Source: Lentisphaerota bacterium (GTDB lineage Bacteria; Verrucomicrobiota; Kiritimatiellia; UBA8416; JAIOPI01). Taken from it: a DNA stretch of 64,000 bases. Shown piece after piece: positions 35,306-44,320 of this stretch (position 1 is its first letter; each line of letters begins with the position of its first letter). The stretch spans positions 1 to 64,000 of the forward strand of contig JAIOPI010000024.1 of assembly GCA_021413965.1 (NCBI GenBank), in the 5' to 3' direction. Both the position numbers and the translations under genes were made by a program. Under the pieces are notes generated by a model that did not search any database, was not told the origin of the DNA, and worked only from the letters and a program-made list of their open reading frames with translations.

Positions 35306-37654
35306 TCACGGCACGCTGACGCGGTAGAAGGCGGTCGACCAGACCGGCAGCGACGTGTCCGTGTAGGTGTTCTGCGGAGGCGTGGCGACCAGATTGCTGA
35401 CCACCGGCTGGAACGCCATGCCCAGCCCCGTGGCACGCCAGAGCGTATAGGTCTTGCCCGCCACGGACGGCCAGCTCACCACCGGCTGGGCGACATCCGC
35501 ATCCACGCCGGCCACCGCGAGCCGGCTGGCGGCGCTCAGCGGATCCGTGCCGGCCACGAATTCGGACTGGTTGGCCAGGCCATCCTGATCGCTGTCGACC
35601 GTGGCCACGCCGCCGGTGGCGCTGCCGAAGTAGGCTTGCTCCCAGCCGTTCGCCAGGCCGTCGCCATCCACATCCAGTGCCGGATCCAGCGCCACGGTGA
35701 CGGACACAAACGGCGATGCCGCGCTCCAGGTCGCGCCGTCGTAGGCCTGCACGTCAAAGTGTTGCGTTCCCGACAGGCGCGTACCGACCTGATAGCGGGT
35801 TGACCCGGCGGCCAGATGGTCCGCCAGCACGCTCCACTGCAGCTGCTGGATGCCGTTGAGCGCCACGTTATCGAGCCAGAAGCCACCGTTGATTCCATAA
35901 TGACTGCCACTGGAAAACGAGTAGAGGAACCGTATCGCCACCTCGCGACCCGCGTAGCCGCCAAGCGCCACGGACGCCGTGCGCCAGGTCGGATCCCACC
36001 CCGTATTCGTGAGATGCCGCAGCGTCGTCCACGTGACGCCCCGGTCTGTCGATATCTGCAGGTACATGTGATCCTGCACGAGGATGGCTTTGTAGTCGAA
36101 CTGCAGCACCGTGGCGGCGGACGGCACCAGGACGTTGCGCATCGCCAGCGTGTAATCGCCGATCTCGGCCACCTTGCGGAAGCAGGTGCCACCGCTGCGC
36201 CCCGGCGATTCCACCTTCCACGCCGCGCTGTAGTCGGTCCACTCCTGCAGGTTGCTGGCGCTGTCGCTGAAGTTGGTGGCCACGAACCGGCCTTCACGCA
36301 CGCGGTAGTGGTCGACCTGGGACTGCCGCACGGCGGCCACGCTCCAGGCCAGGTCAATGAGCCCGCTCACATTCGTGGTGACGCCGACGGTCTGAAGCAC
36401 GGGAATCAGCGCGGGCCACTGGCCGAAAATGGCGGCGGTCACGCTGCCTTCCGGTATGACCGAGGGCTGGTACCAGCCGTCGTTCTGCCCCGCCAGCCCG
36501 TAGTTGAGATGATAGTAATCGACTCCGGCATCCACGCTGAGCCCGTCCACGACGACCGCATGCCCGGGGATGGCACAGATGACGGGCCGGCCGGCGATCA
36601 CCTCGTTGCGCAGCGTGCTGTCGAAGGCCGCCGCGTTGCCGGCGCGCTCGGTGAAGGTCCCACGCTCGTAGAAGAAGCAGCGGTTCATGGCGCGGGACAG
36701 CGCCTGCAGCGAGGCGCTTGAGCCGCCGTAGTTGAAGCTCCCGTAGTCCAGGTTCAAGGCCACGCCAAAGCGGTAAAGAATATCCGACACGGCGGTCACG
36801 GCCGCCTGCGGTTCCGTCCCCCATGGATTGTACTGCACCTGGGTGGCCGACCAGTTGAACGGATCGAGGAAGCGCGCGCCGAACGGGCCCGCGATCAGAT
36901 TCGTCGGATTCGTGTCGTCATCGGTATGCCCCCCGTCGCCGCGCGGCGGCCAGGCGAAAAAGCGGCCAACCTGTGCGGCCGCCACCGGCATGCAGCCCAC
37001 CGGTGCGCGACCATCGTAGCCGGCCACAGGCGAGGGATCCGCCGGATAGAGCTCATTGAAGTGATTCCACTGGCTCCACTGCGTCTGCAGCATCGGCGCG
37101 ACGACCACCGCCGACGCGCTCGCCTCGGGCGAACCGGGCTCCGTCGCCGCCGCCAGCTGCGTTTCCGATGCCAGTTCACGCCATTGCGACTGGTGACGGG
37201 CAACTGCCGCGCGCACGGCCCCGGACTGGGCCGCCGAAAAACTGCCCTGCTTCAGGGCGGCGCGCCAGGAGGATGTCTCGCGGCTCAGCAGCGAACGCAA
37301 GCCGTTGGGCCCTTTCCCCTCGAGTACGAGGTCGCCCTTCTCGCTGAAGGCCAGCACGGGCGGCAACCGGTCGTCAGCCCCCAGCACCAGATAGCCGTGC
37401 GGCACGAGGGATACGTGGTAGAGCAGCGCCGTCGTGGAGTCTCCGAAGGCCAGCGGCCTCACGCCGACGACCCGAACAGGCTCCGTGGCGCTGGCGAAAA
37501 CGGCATTGCGGGCGATCCAGCGCTCGGCCACCTGACGGGCAACACCCGGGTTGATGGGCGCGGCCTGGACAAGGCCTGAAGACACCACGACACTGCACAG
37601 CACGACGCCAAGCAGACATGACGCGTCGTAAGAAAGTATTCCCATTCTTGGCAC
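35306..37654 (-). CDS. Secreted C10 (streptopain-like) cysteine peptidase
   Basis: A 782-residue protein. A signal peptide (about residues 1-31) and a Spi-like propeptide (about 32-185) precede the peptidase C10 domain. Catalytic Cys221 lies in PVGCMPVAAAQVG and His365 in IPGHAVVVDG, followed by YYHLNYGLAGQNDGWY (Asn384). A carbohydrate-binding-like beta domain comes next (about 455-610), then an EF-hand-like segment with DVDGDGLANGW and DSDQDGLANQSEF (about 693-735) and a C-terminal SWPSVAGKTYTLWR domain. The C-terminal layout resembles the FG-GAP protein at 23581. ATG at 37645 is an alternative start. Confidence 0.85.
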   Translation of the reverse strand: MPRMGILSYDASCLLGVVLCSVVVSSGLVQAAPINPGVARQVAERWIARNAVFASATEPVRVVGVRPLAFGDSTTALLYHVSLVPHGYLVLGADDRLPPVLAFSEKGDLVLEGKGPNGLRSLLSRETSSWRAALKQGSFSAAQSGAVRAAVARHQSQWRELASETQLAAATEPGSPEASASAVVVAPMLQTQWSQWNHFNELYPADPSPVAGYDGRAPVGCMPVAAAQVGRFFAWPPRGDGGHTDDDTNPTNLIAGPFGARFLDPFNWSATQVQYNPWGTEPQAAVTAVSDILYRFGVALNLDYGSFNYGGSSASLQALSRAMNRCFFYERGTFTERAGNAAAFDSTLRNEVIAGRPVICAIPGHAVVVDGLSVDAGVDYYHLNYGLAGQNDGWYQPSVIPEGSVTAAIFGQWPALIPVLQTVGVTTNVSGLIDLAWSVAAVRQSQVDHYRVREGRFVATNFSDSASNLQEWTDYSAAWKVESPGRSGGTCFRKVAEIGDYTLAMRNVLVPSAATVLQFDYKAILVQDHMYLQISTDRGVTWTTLRHLTNTGWDPTWRTASVALGGYAGREVAIRFLYSFSSGSHYGINGGFWLDNVALNGIQQLQWSVLADHLAAGSTRYQVGTRLSGTQHFDVQAYDGATWSAASPFVSVTVALDPALDVDGDGLANGWEQAYFGSATGGVATVDSDQDGLANQSEFVAGTDPLSAASRLAVAGVDADVAQPVVSWPSVAGKTYTLWRATGLGMAFQPVVSNLVATPPQNTYTDTSLPVWSTAFYRVSVP

Positions 37655-38109
37655 GCCGTCATAATCAGCAAGTTCTACACCATACGAAGCTCAGGTGACT
37701 GTTTGGTATATAAAACACCAATCGGCGCGCTCCCCCCATGCCGCGGCGTCAGCACGCCAGTGCAGCACGAATGTCTGTTCTTTATCTATCTCGCTTACCA
37801 TAAACATATTACAACCATTTAGACATCTCCCTTCACGACTCCACCGCCTCCGCTTTTATCGATTATAAGAAATATTTAACCTACAACCGCACTGCGGTAT
37901 TGTCATTATTGACACATGTGATTGTAAAAAAGCATGACACGCCCGAAGGATGAAGGGAGGCGGCGGCCTCGGCGCGACACGGCTTTGGCTCGACACCAAC
38001 GCCGGTTCTGATACCCTGCGCGGGTCCACCATATGGACCGTGCTGGTGATCCCTCGAGATGTTCACCGGGCACGCACGTTGCAGAATTGTTTTCATAGGG
38101 AGGCTATCC
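37655..38109. other. AT-rich intergenic region between divergent peptidase and bcp genes
   Basis: About 450 bases with no gene. The middle (about 37770-37960) is strikingly AT-rich for this chromosome. It contains a TTGGT...ACCAA inverted repeat near 37706-37724, the palindrome CCGCACTGCGG (near 37889-37899), TTGACA near 37914, and a GGTCCA/TGGACC hairpin near 38023-38039. Promoters for both divergent genes are likely here, but none is certain. Confidence 0.45.
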
Positions 38110-38577
38110 ATGTCGGCACTTAAGGCAGGTTCCAAGGCCCCGCGTTTCAGTCTGCCGGATCAATCGGGCAAGGCGATTTCGCTGTCCGGCTTCAAGGGCA
38201 AGAAACTGTTGATCTATTTTTACCCGAAGGCGGACACCCCCGGGTGCACGAAGCAGTCCTGCTCGGTGCGCGACAATCTCACGAGCCTGCGCGGCCGTGG
38301 CATCGAACCCGTCGGCATCAGCCCCGACAAACCCGCCGACCAGGAAAAGTTCGACAAGAAATTTACGCTCGGCTTTCCCCTGCTCGCCGATGAGGGGCAT
38401 ACCGTGGCCGAGGCCTACGGCGTGTGGGGTGAAAAATCCATGTACGGCAAAACCTACATGGGCATCATCCGTTCCGCGTTTCTGATCGACGAAACCGGCA
38501 AGGTGCTGCAGGCCTGGTACAAGGTCAGCCCCGACGACACCGTGCCCAACGTGCTGAAGGCCATGGGCTCAACTTGA
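38110..38577 (+). CDS. bcp: Thioredoxin-dependent thiol peroxidase (BCP/PrxQ)
   Basis: Reduces hydrogen peroxide and organic peroxides using thioredoxin. The 155-residue length and motif PGCTKQSC (peroxidatic Cys46, resolving Cys51) identify an atypical 2-Cys PrxQ. The start ATG at 38110 follows AGGGAGG. The next gene starts two bases after the stop. Confidence 0.93.
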   Translation: MSALKAGSKAPRFSLPDQSGKAISLSGFKGKKLLIYFYPKADTPGCTKQSCSVRDNLTSLRGRGIEPVGISPDKPADQEKFDKKFTLGFPLLADEGHTVAEAYGVWGEKSMYGKTYMGIIRSAFLIDETGKVLQAWYKVSPDDTVPNVLKAMGST

Positions 38578-38579
38578 TC

Positions 38580-38897
38580 ATGCCGCCGGGCGACCAACAG
38601 CTCCGACAGGCGCGCTTCTGGCGCAAGTTCATGCTGCTGACCCGCGGGCGCATTGAGGTGCGACGGGCGCTGGACATCATCATCGCCGAGGAGGCGGACG
38701 CCTCCCTCCAGCAGCAATGGCGCTCCTTGCGTGCCGCCGTGCTGGCTGGCCAACCCTTGAGCGAAGCGCTTGAGGCAGCGCCCGGGACGTTCTCCCGGGC
38801 CGTCCGCGAATTGGTCCGCAGCGCCGAGCAGAGCGGCGCGTGGGACGACATCCTGCCCCTGATCGCACAAGGGCTGGAAGACGGCACCTTCGATTGA
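38580..38897 (+). CDS. Standalone GspF-like (T2SSF) domain protein
   Basis: A 105-residue helical protein matching the cytoplasmic domain of type II secretion/pilus protein GspF/PilC: an FWRKFMLLTRGRIEVRRALDII block, a central LRAAVLAGQPLSEALEA, and RAVRELVRSAEQSGAWDDIL. The membrane helices of GspF are absent, so it cannot be a normal platform protein. ATG 38580 is preferred over TTG 38574. It lies between bcp and the ExbB-like gene and might be a regulator or adaptor for that locus. Confidence 0.7.
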   Translation: MPPGDQQLRQARFWRKFMLLTRGRIEVRRALDIIIAEEADASLQQQWRSLRAAVLAGQPLSEALEAAPGTFSRAVRELVRSAEQSGAWDDILPLIAQGLEDGTFD

Positions 38898-38991
38898 ACG
38901 TGCGCACGCTTGCGCTTATCGCCATGTCGGGCTAGCGTAGGGCAGCGTGCGCGTCCGCCGGCACGCGAGTTGGCAACAGGAGACATGCCCC

Positions 38992-39741
38992 ATGAATAGA
39001 AAGACGTCGAAAATTTGGTTTGCGGCCGTCGCCCTGCTCGCACTCGGCCTGGGAACGGCCGCCTTCGGCCAGGCCGCGACCGGGGATGCGGCGGTCACCA
39101 CGCCCGTACTGACCTGGCGCGACATGTGGCGCTTCGGCGGCCCCCTGATGTACGTCCTCGCGTTCCTCTCGGTACTCGCCGTGGCGTTCATCACGTACTT
39201 CTTCATCGTGCTGCGCAAGGACCAGATTGCCCCCGACCCCCAACGGCGCGCCCTGATCGACACGCTGCGCCGCGGCGCCCGGGACGATGCCCGGCGCGTG
39301 TGCGAAGCCCGCCCCTGCCCGCTCTCGGCCATCTGCCTGGTGGCCCTGGACTACCTGCGCGACGCCCCGCAAGCCGATTCCGCCTTGCTCAAGGACATCA
39401 TGGAGGGAGAAGGCGCGCGCCAGGCCGATAACATCCAGGGGCAGACCCAGTACCTGCTCGACGTCGCCGTCGTGGCCCCCATGGTCGGCCTGCTCGGAAC
39501 CGTCTTCGGCATGATTCAGGCCTTCAGCGTCATCGCCCTGGATATCGCGCGCGCCAAGCCCATCCTCCTGGCTGCCGGCGTCTCGCAGGCCTTGATCACG
39601 ACCGCCTTCGGCCTGATCATCGGCATTCCCGCCATGGCCTTCTTCGCCTACTTCCGCCGTCAATCGTCCAAGCTGGTGTCGCACTTGGAGTCGGCCGCGA
39701 CCGAACTGCTGACCACCCTGCTGGGGAACAAGACGCCATGA
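38992..39741 (+). CDS. MotA/TolQ/ExbB family proton-channel protein
   Basis: A 249-residue protein. An N-terminal signal peptide (about 7-26) is followed by the three ExbB membrane helices (about 48-73, 153-180 and 199-222). The conserved VAPMVGLLGTVFGMIQAF and TTAFGLIIGIPAM segments line the channel. With ExbD it forms a proton-driven motor that energises outer-membrane or envelope processes. The added N-terminal exported region resembles long ExbB variants. It overlaps the ExbD gene by four bases. Confidence 0.9.
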   Translation: MNRKTSKIWFAAVALLALGLGTAAFGQAATGDAAVTTPVLTWRDMWRFGGPLMYVLAFLSVLAVAFITYFFIVLRKDQIAPDPQRRALIDTLRRGARDDARRVCEARPCPLSAICLVALDYLRDAPQADSALLKDIMEGEGARQADNIQGQTQYLLDVAVVAPMVGLLGTVFGMIQAFSVIALDIARAKPILLAAGVSQALITTAFGLIIGIPAMAFFAYFRRQSSKLVSHLESAATELLTTLLGNKTP

Positions 39742-40184
39742 AATTCCGCAAGCGCCAGGGCGCCGGAGAACTGAGCTTCCAGATTGCGCCGATGATCGAT
39801 GTCGTGTTCCTGCTCCTGTGCTTCTTCGTCACCAGCCAGGTGTTCTCGCAGTGGGAATCCGAAATCGACATCAAGCTGCCGACGGCCGAAAGCGGGCAGA
39901 CGCCGCAGCGGCTGCCGGGTGAGATCATCATCAACGTGCGCGCGGACGGGACGAAGGTCGTCAACAGCCAGGTCCTCGACCTGCCCCAGTTGCAGGCCTT
40001 GCTCAACCGCCTCGTCGGGTTGTTCCCCGGCCAACCCATTCTGATTCGCGCCGACAAGACCACGGCCTACGAGCACATCATCGGGGTGCTGGACATGTGC
40101 CGGCAGGCGGACCTGTGGAATATCTCCTTTGCCACCAGCCAGACCGAGGCCCCGGCGGCGGATGGCGCAACCGATGGCGGGTAA
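39738..40184 (+). CDS. ExbD/TolR family protein
   Basis: A 148-residue protein with a short cytoplasmic start, one membrane helix (about 17-36) carrying the essential aspartate Asp21 in APMIDVVFLLL, and a periplasmic domain. It partners the upstream ExbB-like protein. The start overlaps the exbB-like stop (ATGA), and the TPR gene begins 4 bases after this stop, so the set is an operon. Confidence 0.92.
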   Translation: MKFRKRQGAGELSFQIAPMIDVVFLLLCFFVTSQVFSQWESEIDIKLPTAESGQTPQRLPGEIIINVRADGTKVVNSQVLDLPQLQALLNRLVGLFPGQPILIRADKTTAYEHIIGVLDMCRQADLWNISFATSQTEAPAADGATDGG

Positions 40185-40188
40185 TGCC

Positions 40189-42546
40189 ATGACGCGATGG
40201 GCGCTGTTGGCCGGCTTGCTGCTTGCGCACACGGTCTGCGCGGCGGACCCGCTCCCCGAGAGCGACCGCCTCCAACTGGCCGACGGGCTGTACGCGCGCG
40301 ACATGCACGACCTTGCCGCCGCCGAGTACGCCGCCTTCCTCCGCGACCATGCCGCGAGCCCGGAAGCGGCCGCCGCCACCTACCGGCTGGCCGAATGCTA
40401 TCGCGCCCTCGGCCGGCGCCCGGACGCGGACAAGGCGTTCAAGGCCGTCGTCGACGGGTTCCCGCAGTCCGACTATCGCTTTCGCGCGGCATTCCGACGC
40501 GCCGATCTGCACCTGGAAATGGGCCAGCCCGAGTCCGCGCGCGCGCTGTACAACGAGCTCCTCGCCGCCGGCCCCCCTCCCGATATCGCGGCCGCGGCCC
40601 TCTTCTTCATGGCAGACGCCGCCCGACAGACGGGCGACGCGGCCGCCGCCGAAACCGCCCTTGAGCGCATTCGCAAGGAGCACCCAACGTCCGAGTACTG
40701 CGCCTACGCGCTGCTGAAACTGGGCGAGATTCACACCGGCCAGTCCATGAACTCGCCGGGCGACGACGTCCTGGCCATGTACACCCAGGCCCTCACCAAC
40801 GCCCCCACCGAGCGCGTGGCGGCCGAAGCCCTCTTTCAGCTGGCGGAAGCACGCTACGCGCGCGGTGAGTACGACCAGAGCGCCACCCTCTACCAGCGGC
40901 TGCTGACCTCATACCCCGGGGATATCCGCGCCGGGCGTGCCCGCCTGCGCGGCGCCTGGGCCGCGCACAATGCCGGCCTGTATGCCGACGCACTCCGCCT
41001 CGCCGACCAGGCCCTGTCCGACCCCGCCCCTGCCGAAAAAGCCGACTGGCTCTACCTCAAGGCGAACTGCCAGCGCCAGCTCGTGCGCGACGCCGATGCG
41101 CTCGCCACCTACACGGCGCTGCTGGCCGCCGCCCCCGAGGGCAAGCTCGCGGACGCCGCGCGCCTCGAACTCGCGCTGACCCTCTATCGCATGGGACGCT
41201 ACGACGACGCCGTGGCCGCCGCCCAGAAACTCACGCTCACGCCGGACAACCGCAAGGACGTCTACTGGCTGCTCGCGGAGTCCTTCGCGGCCTTGAAACG
41301 CGATGACGAGGCCGTGCAGTATTACCGCCTGATCGCCACCGAGTTTCCGCAAAGCGATGTGGCCGCGGACGCCATGTACCGCCTCGCCTACCACCTCCAG
41401 ACCCGCGGTGACGCCCACGAGGCGGCCCAGTTCTACGAGCGCGTCGCGGCCGGCTTCCCCCAGCACGCCCTCGCCCCGCAGGCCCTGCTGGCGGCCGGCT
41501 TCTGCCGCACGGCCACCGGCCAGGACGACGACGCCGTCCGCATCTGGTCGCGACTCGTGGAGAAGTTCCCCCAGGATGCCCGCGTGGAAGAGGCGCTATA
41601 CCGCAAGGCCCTCGGCGAAATCCGGCTGGAGCGGCGCGACCAGGCGCTCGCCACCATGCGCACGCTGCTCGCCAAGTTCCCCGCCAGCTCGTTTGCCGCG
41701 GACGCGCATTTCTGGCAGGGCGCGCTCTTGCGCGAAGCCAACCGCCCCGCCGACGCGGAGCGCGAGCTGCGCCTCGCCCTCGACGCCAAGCCGCGCCTGG
41801 AACTGGAGCGCGAATGCCGGCTGAACCTCGCCCTGATCCTGCACCAGCGCGGGGCGTTTGAGGAAGCCGCCGATAATCTGCAATCCCTGCTCGCCGGCCC
41901 GGAACGCAAAGACCTGACCCCGTCCCTCCTGCAGTGGCTCGCCGAGTATGAAGGCGAAAAGAAGCGCCCGGAGCGCGCCGCCGCCGCCGCGGAAGCCCTG
42001 ATCGCCGTCAGCGAGAACGACGCCGGCCGCCAGATCGGCTGGACGCTGCTCGGCCGCACGCATCTGGCACGCCATCGCCCCGCCGACGCGCAGGCCGCCT
42101 TTGCCAAGGCGCTGTCCTTTCCGACCCGCACCGCCTTCGCCGCCGAGGCCGCCTTGCGCCTGGGAGATCTGAAGCTGGACGCCGGGGAACCGGCCGCGGC
42201 GGCGCCGTACTACGAACAGGCCGCCGGACTGGCCAGCGACGACTCCCTCACCGGCCTGCGCGCGCAGGCCTACGCCGGGCTGGGACGCGCGGCCAAGGCC
42301 GGCGGCGACGCCGAGTCCGCGGCCCGCTATTTCCTGAGCGTCGCCGTGCTCTATGACGACGCCGCCCTCGTCCCCGAGTGCCTCGGCGAAGCCGCCCTCG
42401 CCTTGCAGCAGCAGGGGCGTGCGGACGACGCCCGACGCACGGCGGATGAATTGCGCCAGCGCTATCCCAAGAGTGAGTGGATCGCCCGCATGGACACCGC
42501 CGGCCTCGCGGCCGACGCGGCGCCGAAGGGGAAGGCCGCACCATGA
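40189..42546 (+). CDS. Periplasmic TPR-repeat protein
   Basis: A 785-residue protein with a signal peptide (MTRWALLAGLLLAHTVCA) and an almost continuous TPR-type solenoid (about 20 helix pairs with A..LY..LL..YP-like consensus) to about residue 770. ATG 40189 is chosen because it places the signal peptide at the N-terminus; ATG 40174 is possible. Like YbgF/CpoB beside Tol-Pal, it probably bridges the ExbBD-type motor to envelope partners. It overlaps the VWA gene by four bases. Confidence 0.82.
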   Translation: MTRWALLAGLLLAHTVCAADPLPESDRLQLADGLYARDMHDLAAAEYAAFLRDHAASPEAAAATYRLAECYRALGRRPDADKAFKAVVDGFPQSDYRFRAAFRRADLHLEMGQPESARALYNELLAAGPPPDIAAAALFFMADAARQTGDAAAAETALERIRKEHPTSEYCAYALLKLGEIHTGQSMNSPGDDVLAMYTQALTNAPTERVAAEALFQLAEARYARGEYDQSATLYQRLLTSYPGDIRAGRARLRGAWAAHNAGLYADALRLADQALSDPAPAEKADWLYLKANCQRQLVRDADALATYTALLAAAPEGKLADAARLELALTLYRMGRYDDAVAAAQKLTLTPDNRKDVYWLLAESFAALKRDDEAVQYYRLIATEFPQSDVAADAMYRLAYHLQTRGDAHEAAQFYERVAAGFPQHALAPQALLAAGFCRTATGQDDDAVRIWSRLVEKFPQDARVEEALYRKALGEIRLERRDQALATMRTLLAKFPASSFAADAHFWQGALLREANRPADAERELRLALDAKPRLELERECRLNLALILHQRGAFEEAADNLQSLLAGPERKDLTPSLLQWLAEYEGEKKRPERAAAAAEALIAVSENDAGRQIGWTLLGRTHLARHRPADAQAAFAKALSFPTRTAFAAEAALRLGDLKLDAGEPAAAAPYYEQAAGLASDDSLTGLRAQAYAGLGRAAKAGGDAESAARYFLSVAVLYDDAALVPECLGEAALALQQQGRADDARRTADELRQRYPKSEWIARMDTAGLAADAAPKGKAAP

Positions 42547-44312
42547 GTACCTACGCGGATCTGGTCGTCCACAGCATCAGCAAACGGCGGGCCGAACTCG
42601 CCACCGTGTCCGCGCTCTTCTCGATCTTCCTGCATGTCGGGCTCCTGATCTGGATGGCCGTGTCGCCCGGTACCATTCCGTTCTGGCGTCCGCTCTTCGC
42701 GGATCAACCACCGCGCGAACCGCCCATGCACGTGCGCGAGGTCGAAACAGCCCCCGCCCCGCCGGTCATCACCCAGGCTGATGCCTCGTCACCCGCCAGT
42801 CGTCGCGGACCCTCCGTTCACCTGGAGCAGGACACGACCCGCCTCGCCGTGCCGCCAGACCGCGTGGATGTCGAGCCGCCTCCACCGTCCGCCGGCCGGG
42901 AGAGCGCCCCCCTGGTGACCGCACTGGCGGAGCCGACCCTGCCTCCGCAACCGGAAGCCTGGCAGCCGCGCCAGGAAATCCTCGCCGTCGAACACGCCTC
43001 AGTCCGCGACGAACTGGCCGCACGGCCGCGCCGCACCATTCCGCGCATCGAACGCGTGCTGGCCGCCGCCGATGTCGTGTATCCGGCCCCGCCCAAGGCC
43101 GTCCCCGCGGCCGCGCCCACCGGCGACAGCGCCGGCGGCACCGGCAAGCCGTCACTCGCCACCATGCTGCGCCGCGTCACGGACACCACGTCCGCCCGCA
43201 GCGAATCCGTCCCCCTCGCGGAATCCGCCCGCAGCGGGTCCGGCGTGCTGGCCGAGAGCGGCTCGGACGTCACCTCACTGCAGCCCATCGAAGCCCTGCT
43301 CACGGCCCACGTGACGACCTTCAAAACACGCCACGATCCCGAGTCCCTCTACTTCAAAATCGACATCCAGCGCCGCAGCGAGGAAGCGCTGCCCGTGCTG
43401 CCCAAGGATTTGCTCTTCATCCAGGACTGCTCGGCGAGCATGTCCGAGCAGCGCCTGTACTTCTGCCGCCAGGGCCTGATCGACAGCCTGCCGCTGATCG
43501 GCCCGCAGGACCGCTTCAACATCGTCGCCTTCCGCGACCAGATCGACACCTGCTTCACCGACTGGACCGCCAACTCCCCGGAAGCCCGCGAACGGGCCGC
43601 CACCTTCATCCAGGGGCTGCAGTCGCGCGGTGAAACGGACGTCTTTGCCGCCATCCGCGCCGCGCTGACCTTCAAGACGGAGCCCGGCCGGCCGGTGATT
43701 GCCCTGCTGATCTCCGACGGCCACTCCACCACCGGCCTGACGGACGGCTCGGCGATCATCCGCGAATTCACCCAGTCCAACCGCGGCGCGCTCTCGGTCT
43801 TCACGCTCGGCACGTCGCCACAGGCCTACGCGTACCTGCTCGACCTGCTCAGCTACAGCAACCGCGGCGATTCCCGCGTCGTCACGCGCGGCCGCTGGGA
43901 TATTCCGAAGGATGTGCAGGGGCTGACGGAGGAGGTACGCCATCCCGTACTCGCCGAAGTCGGCCTGCGCGTGGCGGAGTCCACCCCCTGCGAAGTGTAC
44001 CCCGTCCAGACGATGAACGTGTATCGCGACCGCCCGCTGGTCCTGTACGGGCGCTGCGGGCGGCGCCAGGCGAACGTGGTGTTCCAGGCCACCGGCCGGG
44101 CTGCCGCCACCTCGTGCGACATGATCTTCGACCTCAACCTGGACGATGCCGCCGCGCAGGCGCAGGAGGATCTGCGCCAGGTATGGGCGCAGCAGAAGCT
44201 CTATCACCTGATCGGCATGTACGCCCGCACCCGCGACGTCACGCTGCTGCCCCTCATCGACGAAACCGCACGCGCGTACCACGTGGCGGTGCCGTACCGT
44301 GACAGCCTGTAG
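42543..44312 (+). CDS. Membrane-anchored, proline-rich VWA-domain protein (TonB-like layout)
   Basis: A 589-residue protein. One N-terminal membrane helix (about 21-40, SALFSIFLHVGLLIWMAV) is followed by a proline-rich periplasmic spacer (about 55-245). A VWA domain comes next (about 285-450) with a complete MIDAS: DCSAS (295-299), Thr365 and Asp392. The C-terminal region (about 470-589) resembles the tail of VIT/VWA proteins. The helix plus proline-rich arm is the architecture of TonB/TolA, but a metal-binding VWA domain replaces the TonB C-terminus. It is encoded last in the ExbB-ExbD-TPR operon and is probably the motor's effector. Confidence 0.82.
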   Translation: MSTYADLVVHSISKRRAELATVSALFSIFLHVGLLIWMAVSPGTIPFWRPLFADQPPREPPMHVREVETAPAPPVITQADASSPASRRGPSVHLEQDTTRLAVPPDRVDVEPPPPSAGRESAPLVTALAEPTLPPQPEAWQPRQEILAVEHASVRDELAARPRRTIPRIERVLAAADVVYPAPPKAVPAAAPTGDSAGGTGKPSLATMLRRVTDTTSARSESVPLAESARSGSGVLAESGSDVTSLQPIEALLTAHVTTFKTRHDPESLYFKIDIQRRSEEALPVLPKDLLFIQDCSASMSEQRLYFCRQGLIDSLPLIGPQDRFNIVAFRDQIDTCFTDWTANSPEARERAATFIQGLQSRGETDVFAAIRAALTFKTEPGRPVIALLISDGHSTTGLTDGSAIIREFTQSNRGALSVFTLGTSPQAYAYLLDLLSYSNRGDSRVVTRGRWDIPKDVQGLTEEVRHPVLAEVGLRVAESTPCEVYPVQTMNVYRDRPLVLYGRCGRRQANVVFQATGRAAATSCDMIFDLNLDDAAAQAQEDLRQVWAQQKLYHLIGMYARTRDVTLLPLIDETARAYHVAVPYRDSL

Positions 44313-44320
44313 GAGGCCGC

